This document shows positions 22,408 to 32,521 of a stretch of DNA of 64,000 nt, piece after piece. The notes below the pieces were generated by a model. That model did not search any database. It was not told where the DNA came from and saw nothing but the letters and a program-made list of their open reading frames with translations. Made by a program: the position numbers and the translations under genes. Every line of letters starts with the position of its first letter. The first letter of the stretch is position 1. Source of the stretch: Isoetes taiwanensis (lineage: Eukaryota > Streptophyta > Lycopodiopsida > Isoetales > Isoetaceae); the NCBI GenBank assembly GCA_021234155.1, contig JAJEKV010000014.1, positions 2,797,077 to 2,861,076 on the forward strand, in the 5' to 3' direction.

Positions 22408-23283
22408 CTATGCCTCTGCTGTCTCCTGCAAAGATCGGACCGTTAGAGGTGTGACCCTATAATCGGTCCGAAACTCTTGTATAATCTCCCGGAGGAGCCG
22501 TTCGAACGGTGCCTTCCAGATGAGGAGATTAGTGCACTGCCTTCCGCCCGTAACGTACTTTTGTACGTTCTGCTTGCAGTACCAGTCATTGCACCTCTTC
22601 CACCTATGGAGGTACTCCTGGTATGCTTTCTTGTGCCTCTGGAATTCGCGGTCCTGCTTGAGCATGAACTCGCGTTCACCCACCTTTTGTTTCTTAACTA
22701 CCTTTGGTGGCTTGGGCCACTTGGGGTACGGTGGGCGGGCGTCGGGGTTGGATGGTTCCCCGATGTCCTCGGGCTCTTCCTCCTCCTGCCCGGCTTCCTC
22801 AGTCTCCTCCTCCTCCTCGTCGATTGCCTCCCGACGAGTTTCTTTGATGTGCACGGTGACCCGAGGCCGATCCTTCTCCCTCTCCCTCTTCTTACTCTGT
22901 GCCTGTTCCTCTGGCCATTCCGCTACTTTCTCCTCGCCCTTCTTCTTTTTGGAGGTGCCGACTTCCTCCCGCGACTGTTCCTCCTGGTGCTGCTGCTGTT
23001 GCTGCTGCTCCTCCTCCTGGTCGCCCTGTCTCCTGGCTTTCCGCCGGCCAGCTGAGATTGACGGTCTCATCCGTCCTTTGGGTATCCACCGAGGAGCTGC
23101 TCTGTTCTCGCTTCAGGGAGGCGTGGAAGGTGTCGTCCGTCGAACTAAACGACTCCTCACTCTCCTCCTCCTCCCTCCCGAGCTTTGCTCTGGGATCTTC
23201 TTTCTGCTTCCCAATACTGCCTCCGCCATGGAAGCGGTGCGCCTGGAGCTAAACTTCCTGGCTGTACATTTGGTTCGTGCCAT
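22408..23283 (-). pseudogene. Transposon-like charged protein with histone H3 tail-like N-terminus
   Basis: The minus-strand ATG at 23281-23283 starts MARTKCTARKFSSRR. Residues 2-10 match the H3 tail (A-R-T-K-x-T-A-R-K) except for Cys instead of Gln at the fifth tail position. That frame stops at 23113-23115 (TGA); the same frame reopens and runs from 23070 to 22408 as a 220-residue protein. This has a glutamine run (QQQQQQ), long Glu/Lys stretches, a proline segment (PYPKWPKPPKVVKKQK) and a C-terminal region with YLHRWKRCNDWYCKQNVQKYV. A neighbouring frame gives an acidic Ser-rich stretch (EEEESEESFSSTDDTF), so one or two frameshifts are likely. I do not recognise the family; low complexity plus a small structured C-terminus suggest a gag-like or transposon-encoded protein. 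Confidence 0.5.
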
Positions 23284-23799
23284 GTCTTACGGTTAAGAAA
23301 ATGGATTAAGTTAAGCTGAGGTCAAGAAAGAGAGGTTTAGGGTGAGATAGGGAGAATGGGAGCTAAAAAGGTATTTAAAAAAGGAAAGATGCTCCTACGG
23401 CTGAGAATATTCCCCTACCATAAATAGCCCTATTAATTAGCCCCCCTATTAAATACACCATTATATATCACAACATGTGTAATTCTGTTTCATGTTTTTC
23501 TTTTTTCTTTTTCTTTTTTTTTTCGTGGTTCTGCGCCGCAATCCAGGTTTCAGTTCTGTTGCCACATTTTTTTTCCCAGCAATTCATTCGAACATATCTA
23601 ATCTGGCTATGGCAGCCATGATCGAGCTCTTCTTGCCATGCCGGAGTATTGTGGCTATTTTTTGCTGTCGGAATTCGCTTGGAGACAGCTATGCCACATG
23701 CTGGCTACAGCCCTGCCATATGTTCTTGAATGCATGCATAATAATAAGAGTCCAGATCTTCTATGGCTGCTTCTACTCTCAAATCGGGTTTCAGATCGT

Positions 23800-24815
23800 T
23801 TTTAGAGCCCACTTTATTGGCTCGAATTGGGTCAAACCAAGCGGGTTAAGCCCAGCGAACCCTACCAGATTACGCCAGGCGAACCCGTTATGTTGACGAT
23901 AGTCTTTGGTGGCGCTACCAATCGTTCGCCTTCTGCGACCCAACCCGGGGTTAAGCGGGAGGGTTCGCCTGGGCCATGTGAACTGCTGGGTTATTCTCCG
24001 GCCCCTTGCTATTTAGATCTGACCATATAGCTGTAAGAACTCTAGCTAGTCTCATAGAAAAGCCATTTTGCTGTCTCAATCCGGCCATCAAACTGTATGC
24101 ATCTAGGTCTGCCTCGGGAAATGCAACACCTTGGACTACGTGGGATAAATCCGGGTTTGTTGCTCCACCCGAGCTTTTCCTTGAAATTATCTCGGAGCGT
24201 AAATGATCCTATAGAAATCCGGCCAGATAGGTAGCTATTGAAAATCCAAGCCTGTTGCATGGGAATCCGCTCTGTTGTTGTCGGCCTCAACCTGGATTTG
24301 GGTTTTGTGTTATTCCAGATAGAATACGAAGCCCGACTTTTAGACATTCTAAATTTCTTTTAGTGCGAGCTTGCCATTCTTGAGCCGTCTAAATCCGACA
24401 AAGGAATGCTTTGTATTTAGGCCTCCATGCCTTGTCCGGGCCATGCTTCCGTAAACCGATTACGGCACGCTCAAGATCAGATTTTTCTTTGGCTGGGCTT
24501 TAACTTGATAGGGCTCTCGATGATCGCTTCCGAGTAAAGCCATTGAAACCCTTCTAAACCATCCGCCAAGCCTAACGTAACCTAGTGCCATCGTTTTTCA
24601 CGTTTTACGGCTTAGCAGGTGGTTCGGGTTAAACCGGTTCGAACCGGTAGAATAACGCCACCTCGGCGCCATGTCAATATAATCGGGTTTGCTCGGCGAA
24701 TCAGGTGGGTTCGCTTTCGCGAATTTTCTGGGTTCGCTTAGGCGAACCGGCCGCTCCCCGAACTCAATTTGAGAGCCGATCGGGCTAATCGTGTTTAGAG
24801 CATTGCCGATCAAGC
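23800..24815. repeat. Repeat-rich non-coding element with GGTTCGC words, partly inverted ends
   Basis: The left end (about 23805-23890) carries 'ttagagccca..ggctcgaattgggtc..gcgaaccc..aggcgaaccc'. The right end (about 24690-24805) carries the inverted form 'gggttcgc..ggcgaa...aactcaatttgagagcc...gtgtttagagc'. The arms are too diverged to define termini. It may be a non-autonomous DNA transposon. No gene is present. Confidence 0.35.
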
Positions 24816-24989
24816 CCATTTTTTTTTTTCGACTTTCACCAAAGTTCTTTAGGCTCGTTCTGGAGGTGGTTTTTGGGCCGAGTAAAAGAATTTTGTCTCC
24901 GGTCTCTACGTACCAACGAGGCCAAGCTCGGGAACGTGTTGAGTTAAATGGTATTTCTGATATTATTTGTGAATAGTTTGCAGCTTGCA

Positions 24990-26330
24990 TTCTTGTTTTA
25001 CCAGTGAGGTGGATGTTGATGCCGTTGTTGTGAAAGAGATGGTATTTTAATGGCGTAATTCATAGTTTGCTTCACTATATACTACGCCCAATGCAATAAG
25101 GTTTCAACATTTTGTTTGTAACGGTGACAATCTCCATTTGAAGCGACTCGTCCCCGGTTTAGGACCCGAATAAATAGCCTAATGCCGAGGACTATGGATA
25201 CCAAGAAAATAGAGTTTGGTTGGCTACCACGACTTGTGCATGTCAACAAGGAATTTATTTAGTAATATCAGTGATCAATTCATAGGGGTAGAAAAATTTG
25301 TCGGGGTAGAGTTCTACCTGCATAACAGCATCTTAGGTATGTGATAAAAGAGATGACCTGCATATGAAGCAGCTACAATTAGCAAACGAAATTAGAAGTT
25401 GATTTGGCTTTGTCGATCCATTGCCTACAAATATTGTTGTATCACACATGACCCCACTGCATCCAACCATGTGGGGTTCCAGAATTTCTTGTTGGGCAAC
25501 TGTATACAGTTAGCAAGACAGGGCGAAAATACATTGTTATTTATTTGAAGATGTAGTCGAGTTCTGTTGATGTTAGAACAGGACAGATGATCTATAGTTT
25601 ACCAATCCTGCTTGGTTTGCTTCCGATCGCTTCTGCTAAATCTTTCTGGAGACTTCACCATATCGTGGAAGCTATGAACGGGCTACTTTTCTCAACTTTG
25701 AAGATGGGTTTGGTACCTCAGAATCAGGTAGAAACATGAGACCATAACCAGTAGTGTACATCCAACACAGTCTGATTATACTATTTTGATGCCTTTCAGG
25801 TTCTTCCAGAGCAAGCATCACTACTTATGTACCCCCGGCTCTGAAAACCAGGAAACGGTTGAAGTATATGTTATTGCACTCAAAATTAACTTGGTTTTTC
25901 ATAATCAAGCAGTTCATGACAACATTTTATGGGCAAGTTTGGAAGTGGATATTCAGAGGTTGACATGCTTATTCTAAGATAATTGAAATGGAGTCATTGC
26001 ATATTTTAAATACAGTATCGAATACTTCCTGTATCTAGGAATACTTATTCAGTGGATATGAGTAGCCATACATACACCAGAATACACTAATTTATCTGAT
26101 ATCTGATTTACCTGATAAGTATCTGTGTGGCTGTATAACCCTTGGAAGCGTTGCCTCAGATAGAGAAGTCGAGAAAGAGAAATATTCGCGGCGGCCAAGG
26201 CCGCCGCGATAAATTTCTTGTAGTTATTAATATATATCATTATCATTATCATATGTATAAAATTATTCTATGTGTGCCTTGAAAACGATGTACCATGGTG
26301 TATATGACATGTTAAAAATATGTAATACGC
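24990..26330. other. Intergenic, mostly featureless
   Basis: No convincing coding frame. A GC-rich perfect palindrome (CGCGGCGGCC, AA, then the complementary arm) sits at about 26187-26208, followed by ATAAATTTCTTGTAGTT. The last part resembles, in reverse complement, an ACTACAAGAAA CACTA-type terminus, so a small non-autonomous element may end here. Confidence 0.35.
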
Positions 26331-26334
26331 TTCT

Positions 26335-26600
26335 CTACCGTCGGATTGGGGGCATTGATTGAGTGGCGCGACGTGAGCCATTGGATTATGGATAAGTCAT
26401 GCATGAGGCATGCATGGCCATGCATGAGGGCATGCAACACATCCCTGGACCGTCGGATCAAAAGGGGAGGCGAAATCATGGCCCTTGATTTTTATAAGAA
26501 AGGTGCAAGGAAGCTTCCTCAAAAGTGGATTTGGTGCAACCAATCTTAACCGTTAGATCAAAAGGGGGGAGGAGAAATCCTAGCCATTCATTTTCTTATT
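26335..26600 (+). repeat. Three degenerate ~100-bp units with ACCGTCGGATC
   Basis: Units begin near 26338 (accgtcggattgggggc), 26450 (gaccgtcggatcaaaagggg) and 26548 (accgttagatcaaaagggg), and each continues with a 'gaaatc.tggcc.ttgatt'-like phrase. They look like tandem copies within an old mobile-element fragment. No gene. Confidence 0.5.
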
Positions 26601-26844
26601 TTCTTATTAAATTAGAATTTTTTATATTAAAGGAGGTGAGGTGGCACCCTTTATTTAATGAAAAGATAGTCAGGTGGCAAGTCATTAATTATGAAGCTTT
26701 CTTGGAAGCTTCCTTTTTTGCGTCGCCTTCAAGCGACTTTATCTTGCAATGGAGGTCTCGGATCAAAGTGGGACCCACGCCGTTGGATTCCTCTCATCAA
26801 GTTCTTTCCAATGAGTAGTGCTTTGGCATCATTCCGTGCAATGT

Positions 26845-28110
26845 TGGATAATCTAGGGGAATATTCATAGAATCTAAGAGAATCTATGTAGAAACTTGGG
26901 GAATCTAGAGGAATCTTGGGATAATCTTTAAAAATCAAGGGAATCTCAAGAGAATCTTAAGGAATCTATGGGAATCTCAAAGGAACCTAGGAGAATCTAA
27001 GAAAACCTTCAAAAAAGGTTTAATAATCGAGGGAAATTTTGATGGAATCTTAGGGATCTAAGGGGATCTTCATAGAACTTATGGGAATCTAGGAGAATCT
27101 AAATAGAATCTTGGGGAATCTAAACGAATCTTCAACGAATCTTTGAAAATCTAGGGGAATCTTTATAGAACCTTAAGAATCTAGGGGATCTTTGTGGAAT
27201 CTTAGGGAATCGCAGGAGATTTCAAGGGATCTAGGGGAATCTTGGACAGTAAGTGTGTTCTACAGGGGAATCTTCATAGAATCTAAGGGAATCTAGAAGA
27301 ATCTACATGGAATCTTGGAGAATCTAGAGGAATCTTATGATAATATTTGGAAATCTAAGGGAATCTTAAGAGAATATTTAAGAATATAAAAGAATCTAGA
27401 GGAATCTTGGGATAACCTTTGGAATCAAGGAAATGTCAAGAGAATCTTAAGGAATCTATGGGAATCAAAAGAATATAGGGGAATCTAAGAGAATCTTCAA
27501 AAATTGTTTGAGAATCTAGGGGAATCTTGATGGAATCTTAGAGAATCTAGTGGAATCTTGATAGAATCTAAGGGAATCTACATAGAATCTTAGGGAATCT
27601 AAAGGAATCTTCAGATAATCTTTGAAAATCTAGGGGAATCTTTGTAGAACCTTAGGAATCTTGGGGATGTTTATGGAATTTTAGGGAATTTAGGGGGAAT
27701 CCAAGGGGATCTATGGGAATCTTTGACATTAAGTGTGTTCTACAGGAGGATCTTCATCGAATCAAAGGAAATCTTGAAGAATCTACATGGAATCTTGAGG
27801 AATCTTAGGATAACCTTTGGGAACATAGGGGAATCTCAAGAGAATTTTTAAGAATCTAAAAGGAATCTAAGGGAATCTTCATAAAATCTTTGAGTATCTA
27901 GAGAATCTTGGTGGAACCTTGGAGAATCTCTATAGAATCTTCATCGCATGACTTTAAATTTGATTTCTACTCGAATTTCTACAATTCCTTGAGGAATAAT
28001 CCGCGGATCTTGGGGAATATAAGCGAACATTGATGGAATCTCATGGTATGTAGGGAAATTTTGCTAGAGTCTTGAAGAATCTAGGAAAATCTTTATAGGA
28101 TCTTCGTTGG
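26845..28110. repeat. GAATCT-based satellite-like array with ~480-bp higher-order period
   Basis: About 1.27 kb consist almost entirely of variants of GGGAATCTAGGGGAATCTT spaced 10-20 bases apart. A longer landmark, 'ttgaca.taagtgtgttctacagg', occurs at about 27242 and 27722. The neighbouring sequence (atcttcat.gaatc...gaagaatctacatggaatctt) is also conserved, giving a higher-order period of about 480 bases with roughly 2.6 units. There is no coding potential. Confidence 0.8.
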
Positions 28111-28530
28111 ATGGCACTGCATTTGGCTTCTAGTCGAATTTGTACAGTCCCTCATAGTACAATAACTTGTATATATATAGTTAATACTGTATTATAATTA
28201 GAATTCGAATTTCCTAATGGTTTGGGGTGTTAATTATGTATTTGCGCCATTTTTCACCCAGGTCTCGGATTGGGATGATTCTTCGACCCATTTTTGGTGA
28301 AATTTGATGTTCATGCATAATTTCCACTCCAATTTTACTAGATTTGACGCATTCTTTTTCCCGCATCTAACAACTCACCCTAACTTTACGACCCCACTAC
28401 CTAGAAAGAGAAAAAAAAATTCCCCTATTTTCGAGGTTCAATGGTGGAATTTTTATCCCACGCCCTCTTAGGCTGGTTAAACTACTTAGCTAGGGGCATG
28501 GTCAGTGCTAGTTCTTGGTCAACCAAGAAT
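28111..28530. other. Unassigned; may include a retrotransposon leader
   Basis: AT-rich, no gene. The last part, next to the primer binding site at 28533-28545, would be the 5' leader of a minus-strand LTR element if the adjacent LTR acts as a 5' LTR. No downstream gag is recognisable because the satellite-like array starts within 0.5 kb. Confidence 0.3.
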
Positions 28531-28546
28531 GTGGCTCTGATACCAT

Positions 28547-29501
28547 TGTGACGCTCCCTACAAAATATATGGCGCCCAGCCGTACACTCCGTAGGAAATC
28601 CCCCATCCGGTCCTTCGACCGCACGGGCCCTCTGTCTATCTCGCACTCCAGGGTATCCCTAGTGCCGGAAGGGGACACGAAGGTGTCTTGCGCGCCCTTC
28701 CCCTATGGGCTCCTATAACAGCGGAAGCATAAACAATGTCAGAACTAGCAACCACAATACATCGAACTACCTCGAAGGGTAGCACATCCATCCATCCATA
28801 GATACAATAGAGATAAACATATGCCATAAAACATGAGAGCGCCTACCCAAGGCTCGGACTCATGGGAAGGTAGACTGATGACTAGGTCACAAGATAGAGC
28901 AGACTGAAGCATAACAATGGCGGGGCTGGCTATAGACAATGGCTAGGATTGACCAATCCATCTGCCCCTCCTGTGCATACTTTGCAGATGGACTAGATCG
29001 GGCTCTGGTGTGACTCTAGCCTTCCGGATACGTAATCTCATGGCATCACACATTGGGACTGCTCCGGGTTGCATCTTCCCGATCCGAAGAGGCAGGAAGG
29101 GTTCCGTCTCCCTTACATGGGGTTTAGAGGTTCCACGGGCTGCTAGAGAATCGTGGCGATACACGATTCTTACCCGACTTAACCCTCCAAAACAAGAGCC
29201 AGGCCAACACCTACAACTCTTGAGAGGCAGGGAGACACCATTGCCCCAGGAGGTGTCGGACCCATACCCGGCCACTCGAAGTGACCGGTATAGGCCTATC
29301 CCGCTATGGGGTTTCCAGTAGCCGCGCTCAGCAGGGACCCTCCCTCCGTTTCACCTCTAGCCCCGTTATCTGGTGCTGAGTCTTAGTCATGCACCCTATG
29401 CCACTAATCTATGGTATACAAGGCTATGGAGATAGACTTGTATAGTGAGACAGACCTGGAAATATACGTATTTATGGTGTATATTTCCCTGGAACGTCAC
29501 A
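28547..29501 (-). mobile_element. LTR (955 bp) next to a Met-tRNA primer site and a chromovirus 3' end
   Basis: The LTR starts TGTGACGCTCCC (plus-strand reading) and ends GGAACGTCACA. Termini and internal blocks match the solo LTR at 14487-16237. On the minus strand it is followed immediately by TGGTATCAGAGCC (28533-28545), a tRNA-Met primer binding site, as expected for a 5' LTR. On its other side, about 150 bases away, lies the 3' end of the minus-strand gypsy pol, as expected for a 3' LTR. A tandem element or recombination between elements would explain both. Small ORFs within it are not supported. Confidence 0.7.
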
Positions 29502-30209
29502 TGTTCCTATTAGAGCAGTAGACGTTTGCATCCTAATATGCCTATATGCAATTCCTCCCTGTCCTAGGATGCGTCTACCCAACCCCTCTGCATGATCCAT
29601 GTCCGATCTAATACTCAACTACATACCATTGGAGTTGGAGTCGATAGCATCATGGATAGTCTGACCCCGGCATTGTCGCATAAAGTCGCGGTAAGCCTTG
29701 TCAAGGTCTTGTTTAAGGACCCATGTGGCATCCTTCAGTAGGCAAGTGTTTCCACAATCAAATACTGCAATATCTGAATTCTTCTCGTTTGCTTATATGA
29801 TCTATCGAGAAGCGCTTTTGGGACAATTTCTAATTGCTCGTCTGTCATCTCCAGAAGTGTTGGTGTATCGAGAATCTCATGAGGATCTGAGGTGTGCTTC
29901 TTCAAAAGACTTACGTGAAAAACTTTATAGACCTTGAGATGGGTGGGCAAGTTCAACTTATAGGCATGCGGACCTATTCATTCAATAATCTGTAAGGGTC
30001 CCACCCATCGTGGTGCCAGTTTCTTGCAATTGCCAATCTTGAGCTTGGTCTGCTTAACCTTGATTTTCAACCATACGGATTCACCAACTTGAAACTCGCG
30101 TGGTGTGCGGTGTCTGTCTGCTAAACTCTTTTGTCGACTTCGTGCTGCCAATAGATAACCACGTACCTCTTCTACCAAGACTTGCATCTCCGTAAGCAAC
30201 TGCTGTGAG

Positions 30210-32521
30210 CAGGGAAAAAATTAAGCACATTATATATTTTTTCATAAAAAATGGTTTGGCTATTTTCTAAAATCTTACAGTATTTTATGATATATCTTTG
30301 GCTAAAGTTATTGTTAACATTACATTTATATATATTTGGATTTGGCGAAACTTTTGAATTAAGTATTTATTTAAGCTTTCACTTGACTATTTTTTCTAAT
30401 TAGAAAAAGCAAAAAATGTAGATTCTATAGTTTTAGACATATTGTACTAGAATTACATGTAATTCCAATCAACAATCAAGGAACATATGATGATATTAAA
30501 AAACTTTAACAGAAGATCACAACATATCTTATAACATCCATAGTCTGAATTACATTCAATGCAACGACATCCTTCTAGATACGGTGATCAAATTGCACTT
30601 ATCTCTAACCCTTGAAGGAAGTTATGCAACCGACTCGGGCATCTAGATAGATATTAGTTATCTCTTACAACTCCTTTTTTAAGATGCATATGTGGTATAT
30701 GTAATAGAAACTCATAATTTGAAAAACTACTATTACCAATGATAGTACGTGTGATACGAATGCTCTAATCTTCCTGCAAATTCATCAACTAATTAGAAAG
30801 CAAAATACCACAGGGTACTCGTTTTACCACCCAACCGGACCAACTGGAAGAGATATCACCAAGTCAAGCTACTCCGCAAGACTGTATAAGAACAAACTCT
30901 TTCTAGCCACCAACCACTGGTGTTACATGAACTCCTTCTAATGATATGATCAAGCAAGGAACAAGAGAAGATACTAGAAGGTAAGGCTAGGCTCATCATC
31001 AACATAGGAAGAAGCAGATCTAGCTGTGCAGCCAACTCAGACCCCTATACACCTTTCTGGGCATAACTTTCAAACCGTAAGGAATCTATGGACAACCAAG
31101 CCCAATCTGGAAACTAGACTTCAAGGGCTTTCCAACAAAATAAGGATCGCTGAATTCTGAGTTGTGGTCGCGGAGATATCACGTCGCCAAGTTGTCCTTT
31201 TATTTATAGGTAATAATACCTTTTTTGCCTTTTTGCTTCTAAATAAAGGTCAAGGTTTATTTTTAGCTCTCTCTTTGATAATAGCAAGGCTTGGACCTAC
31301 TGGATGACTTTCTTACTTGATCATATCAATAAATATTGTTCCATGCAAGGCCACTCCCCCGAGCACCATTATTAGTTATTAACCTTAAACCATATCAATT
31401 CCTCCCCTTCTCAGGATTGATCGTCCTCGATCAAGAAATTATATGGGAAATTTGACACAACCAAGTCCATGGCTACAACCTGCATAATAAAAAGTTGTCA
31501 AGTCCTCTAAGTAAATTGAGGCCATTTCTAATAGAATTGAAATGAAAGACCTCTAAATGAACTGAGGCAATTTTCAGCCTAAAGGGAATTGATATGGTTT
31601 AAGGTTAATAACTAATAATGGTGCTCGGGGGAGTGGCCTTGCATGGAACAATATTTATTGATATGATCAAGTAAGAAAGTCATCCAGTAGGTCCAAGCCT
31701 TGCTATTATCAAAGAGAGAGCTAAAAATAAACCTTGACCTTTATTTAGAAGCAAAAAGGCAAAAAAGGTATTATTACCTATAAATAAAAGGACAACTTTG
31801 AGACGTGATATCTCCGCGACCACAACTCAGAATTCAGCGATCCTTATTTTGTTGGAAAGCCCTTGAAGTCTAGTTTCCAGATTGGGCTTGGTTGTCCATA
31901 GATTCCTTACGGTTTGAAAGTTATGCCCAGAAAGGTGTATAGGGGTCTGAGTTGGCTGCACAGCTAGATCTGCTTCTTCCTATGTTGATGATGAGCCTAG
32001 CCTTACCTTCTAGTATCTTCTCTTGTTCCTTGCTTGATCATATCATTAGAAGGAGTTCATGTAACACCAGTGGTTGGTGGCTAGAAAGAGTTTGTTCTTA
32101 TACAGTCTTGCGGAGTAGCTTGACTTGGTGATATCTCTTCTAGTTGGTCCGGTTGGGTGGTAAAACGAGTACCCTGTGGTATTTTGCTTTCTAATTAGTT
32201 GATGAATTTGCAGGAAGATTAGAGCATTCGTATCAACGTGGCGATCCGTAAAAATCTTTAATAAGAATTCATTTTGTTTGGCTATTAATGATCTAATATA
32301 TAAATAGTGTAATATAAAGAAAGGCTAATCCCTTTTTCATTAAGGAAAAGGGGAAAAATAGTTTGGCTAATCCTAAAAAAATTATAGAGTACTTGTTTTA
32401 ACTATGGCTATTTTTTATTTTTTTTAAAGAAATCTCTCTTCATAAAATTCGCCGCAACAATTGCCTAGACCCCCCTAAAAAATCGCCATTTGGCTAAGAA
32501 TAGCCGCTAATTTTTTCCATG
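30210..32521. mobile_element. Non-autonomous hAT-like DNA transposon (2.3 kb) with 8-bp target duplication
   Basis: GCTGTGAG directly flanks both ends (30202-30209 and 32522-32529), and removing the element restores the gypsy integrase order. The left terminus is CAGGGAAAAAATTAAGC. The right, in reverse complement, is CATGGAAAAAATTAGCG. An 8-bp duplication and CAGGG-type ends are typical of hAT elements. Subterminal TTTGGCTA or TTGGCTAA words occur several times near each end (30252, 30298, 32278, 32362, 32492), like hAT transposase-binding repeats. There is no transposase; the interior is mostly the inverted-LTR insertion at 30752-32235. Confidence 0.85.
30752..32235. mobile_element. Inverted pair of ~645-bp LTRs with 5-bp target duplication
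   Basis: The left arm is 30752-31396 and the right arm 31590-32235; they are reverse complements and, where I compared them, nearly identical. Outer ends read TGATACG...CGTATCA and ACGTG flanks both (30747-30751 and 32236-32240). Within each arm the LTR runs from TGATATGG (inner end) to CGTATCA (outer end). The inner left flank, in reverse complement, is a purine-rich tract (GAGAAGGGGAGGAAT) preceded by TGATCGAGGACGATCA, typical of the end of a gypsy internal region. The right inner flank is AAAGGGAAT. So both LTRs point outward as if two 3' halves were fused. The 193-base spacer has no gene. Confidence 0.85.

Noticed and set aside
22477-23296. Plus-strand ORFs of 192 and 258 residues, very Leu- or Ser-rich
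   Set aside because: They are the antisense of the charged minus-strand ORF, whose composition (Glu/Lys/Gln runs) gives Leu/Ser runs on the other strand. The minus strand has the sensible ATG and a structured C-terminus.
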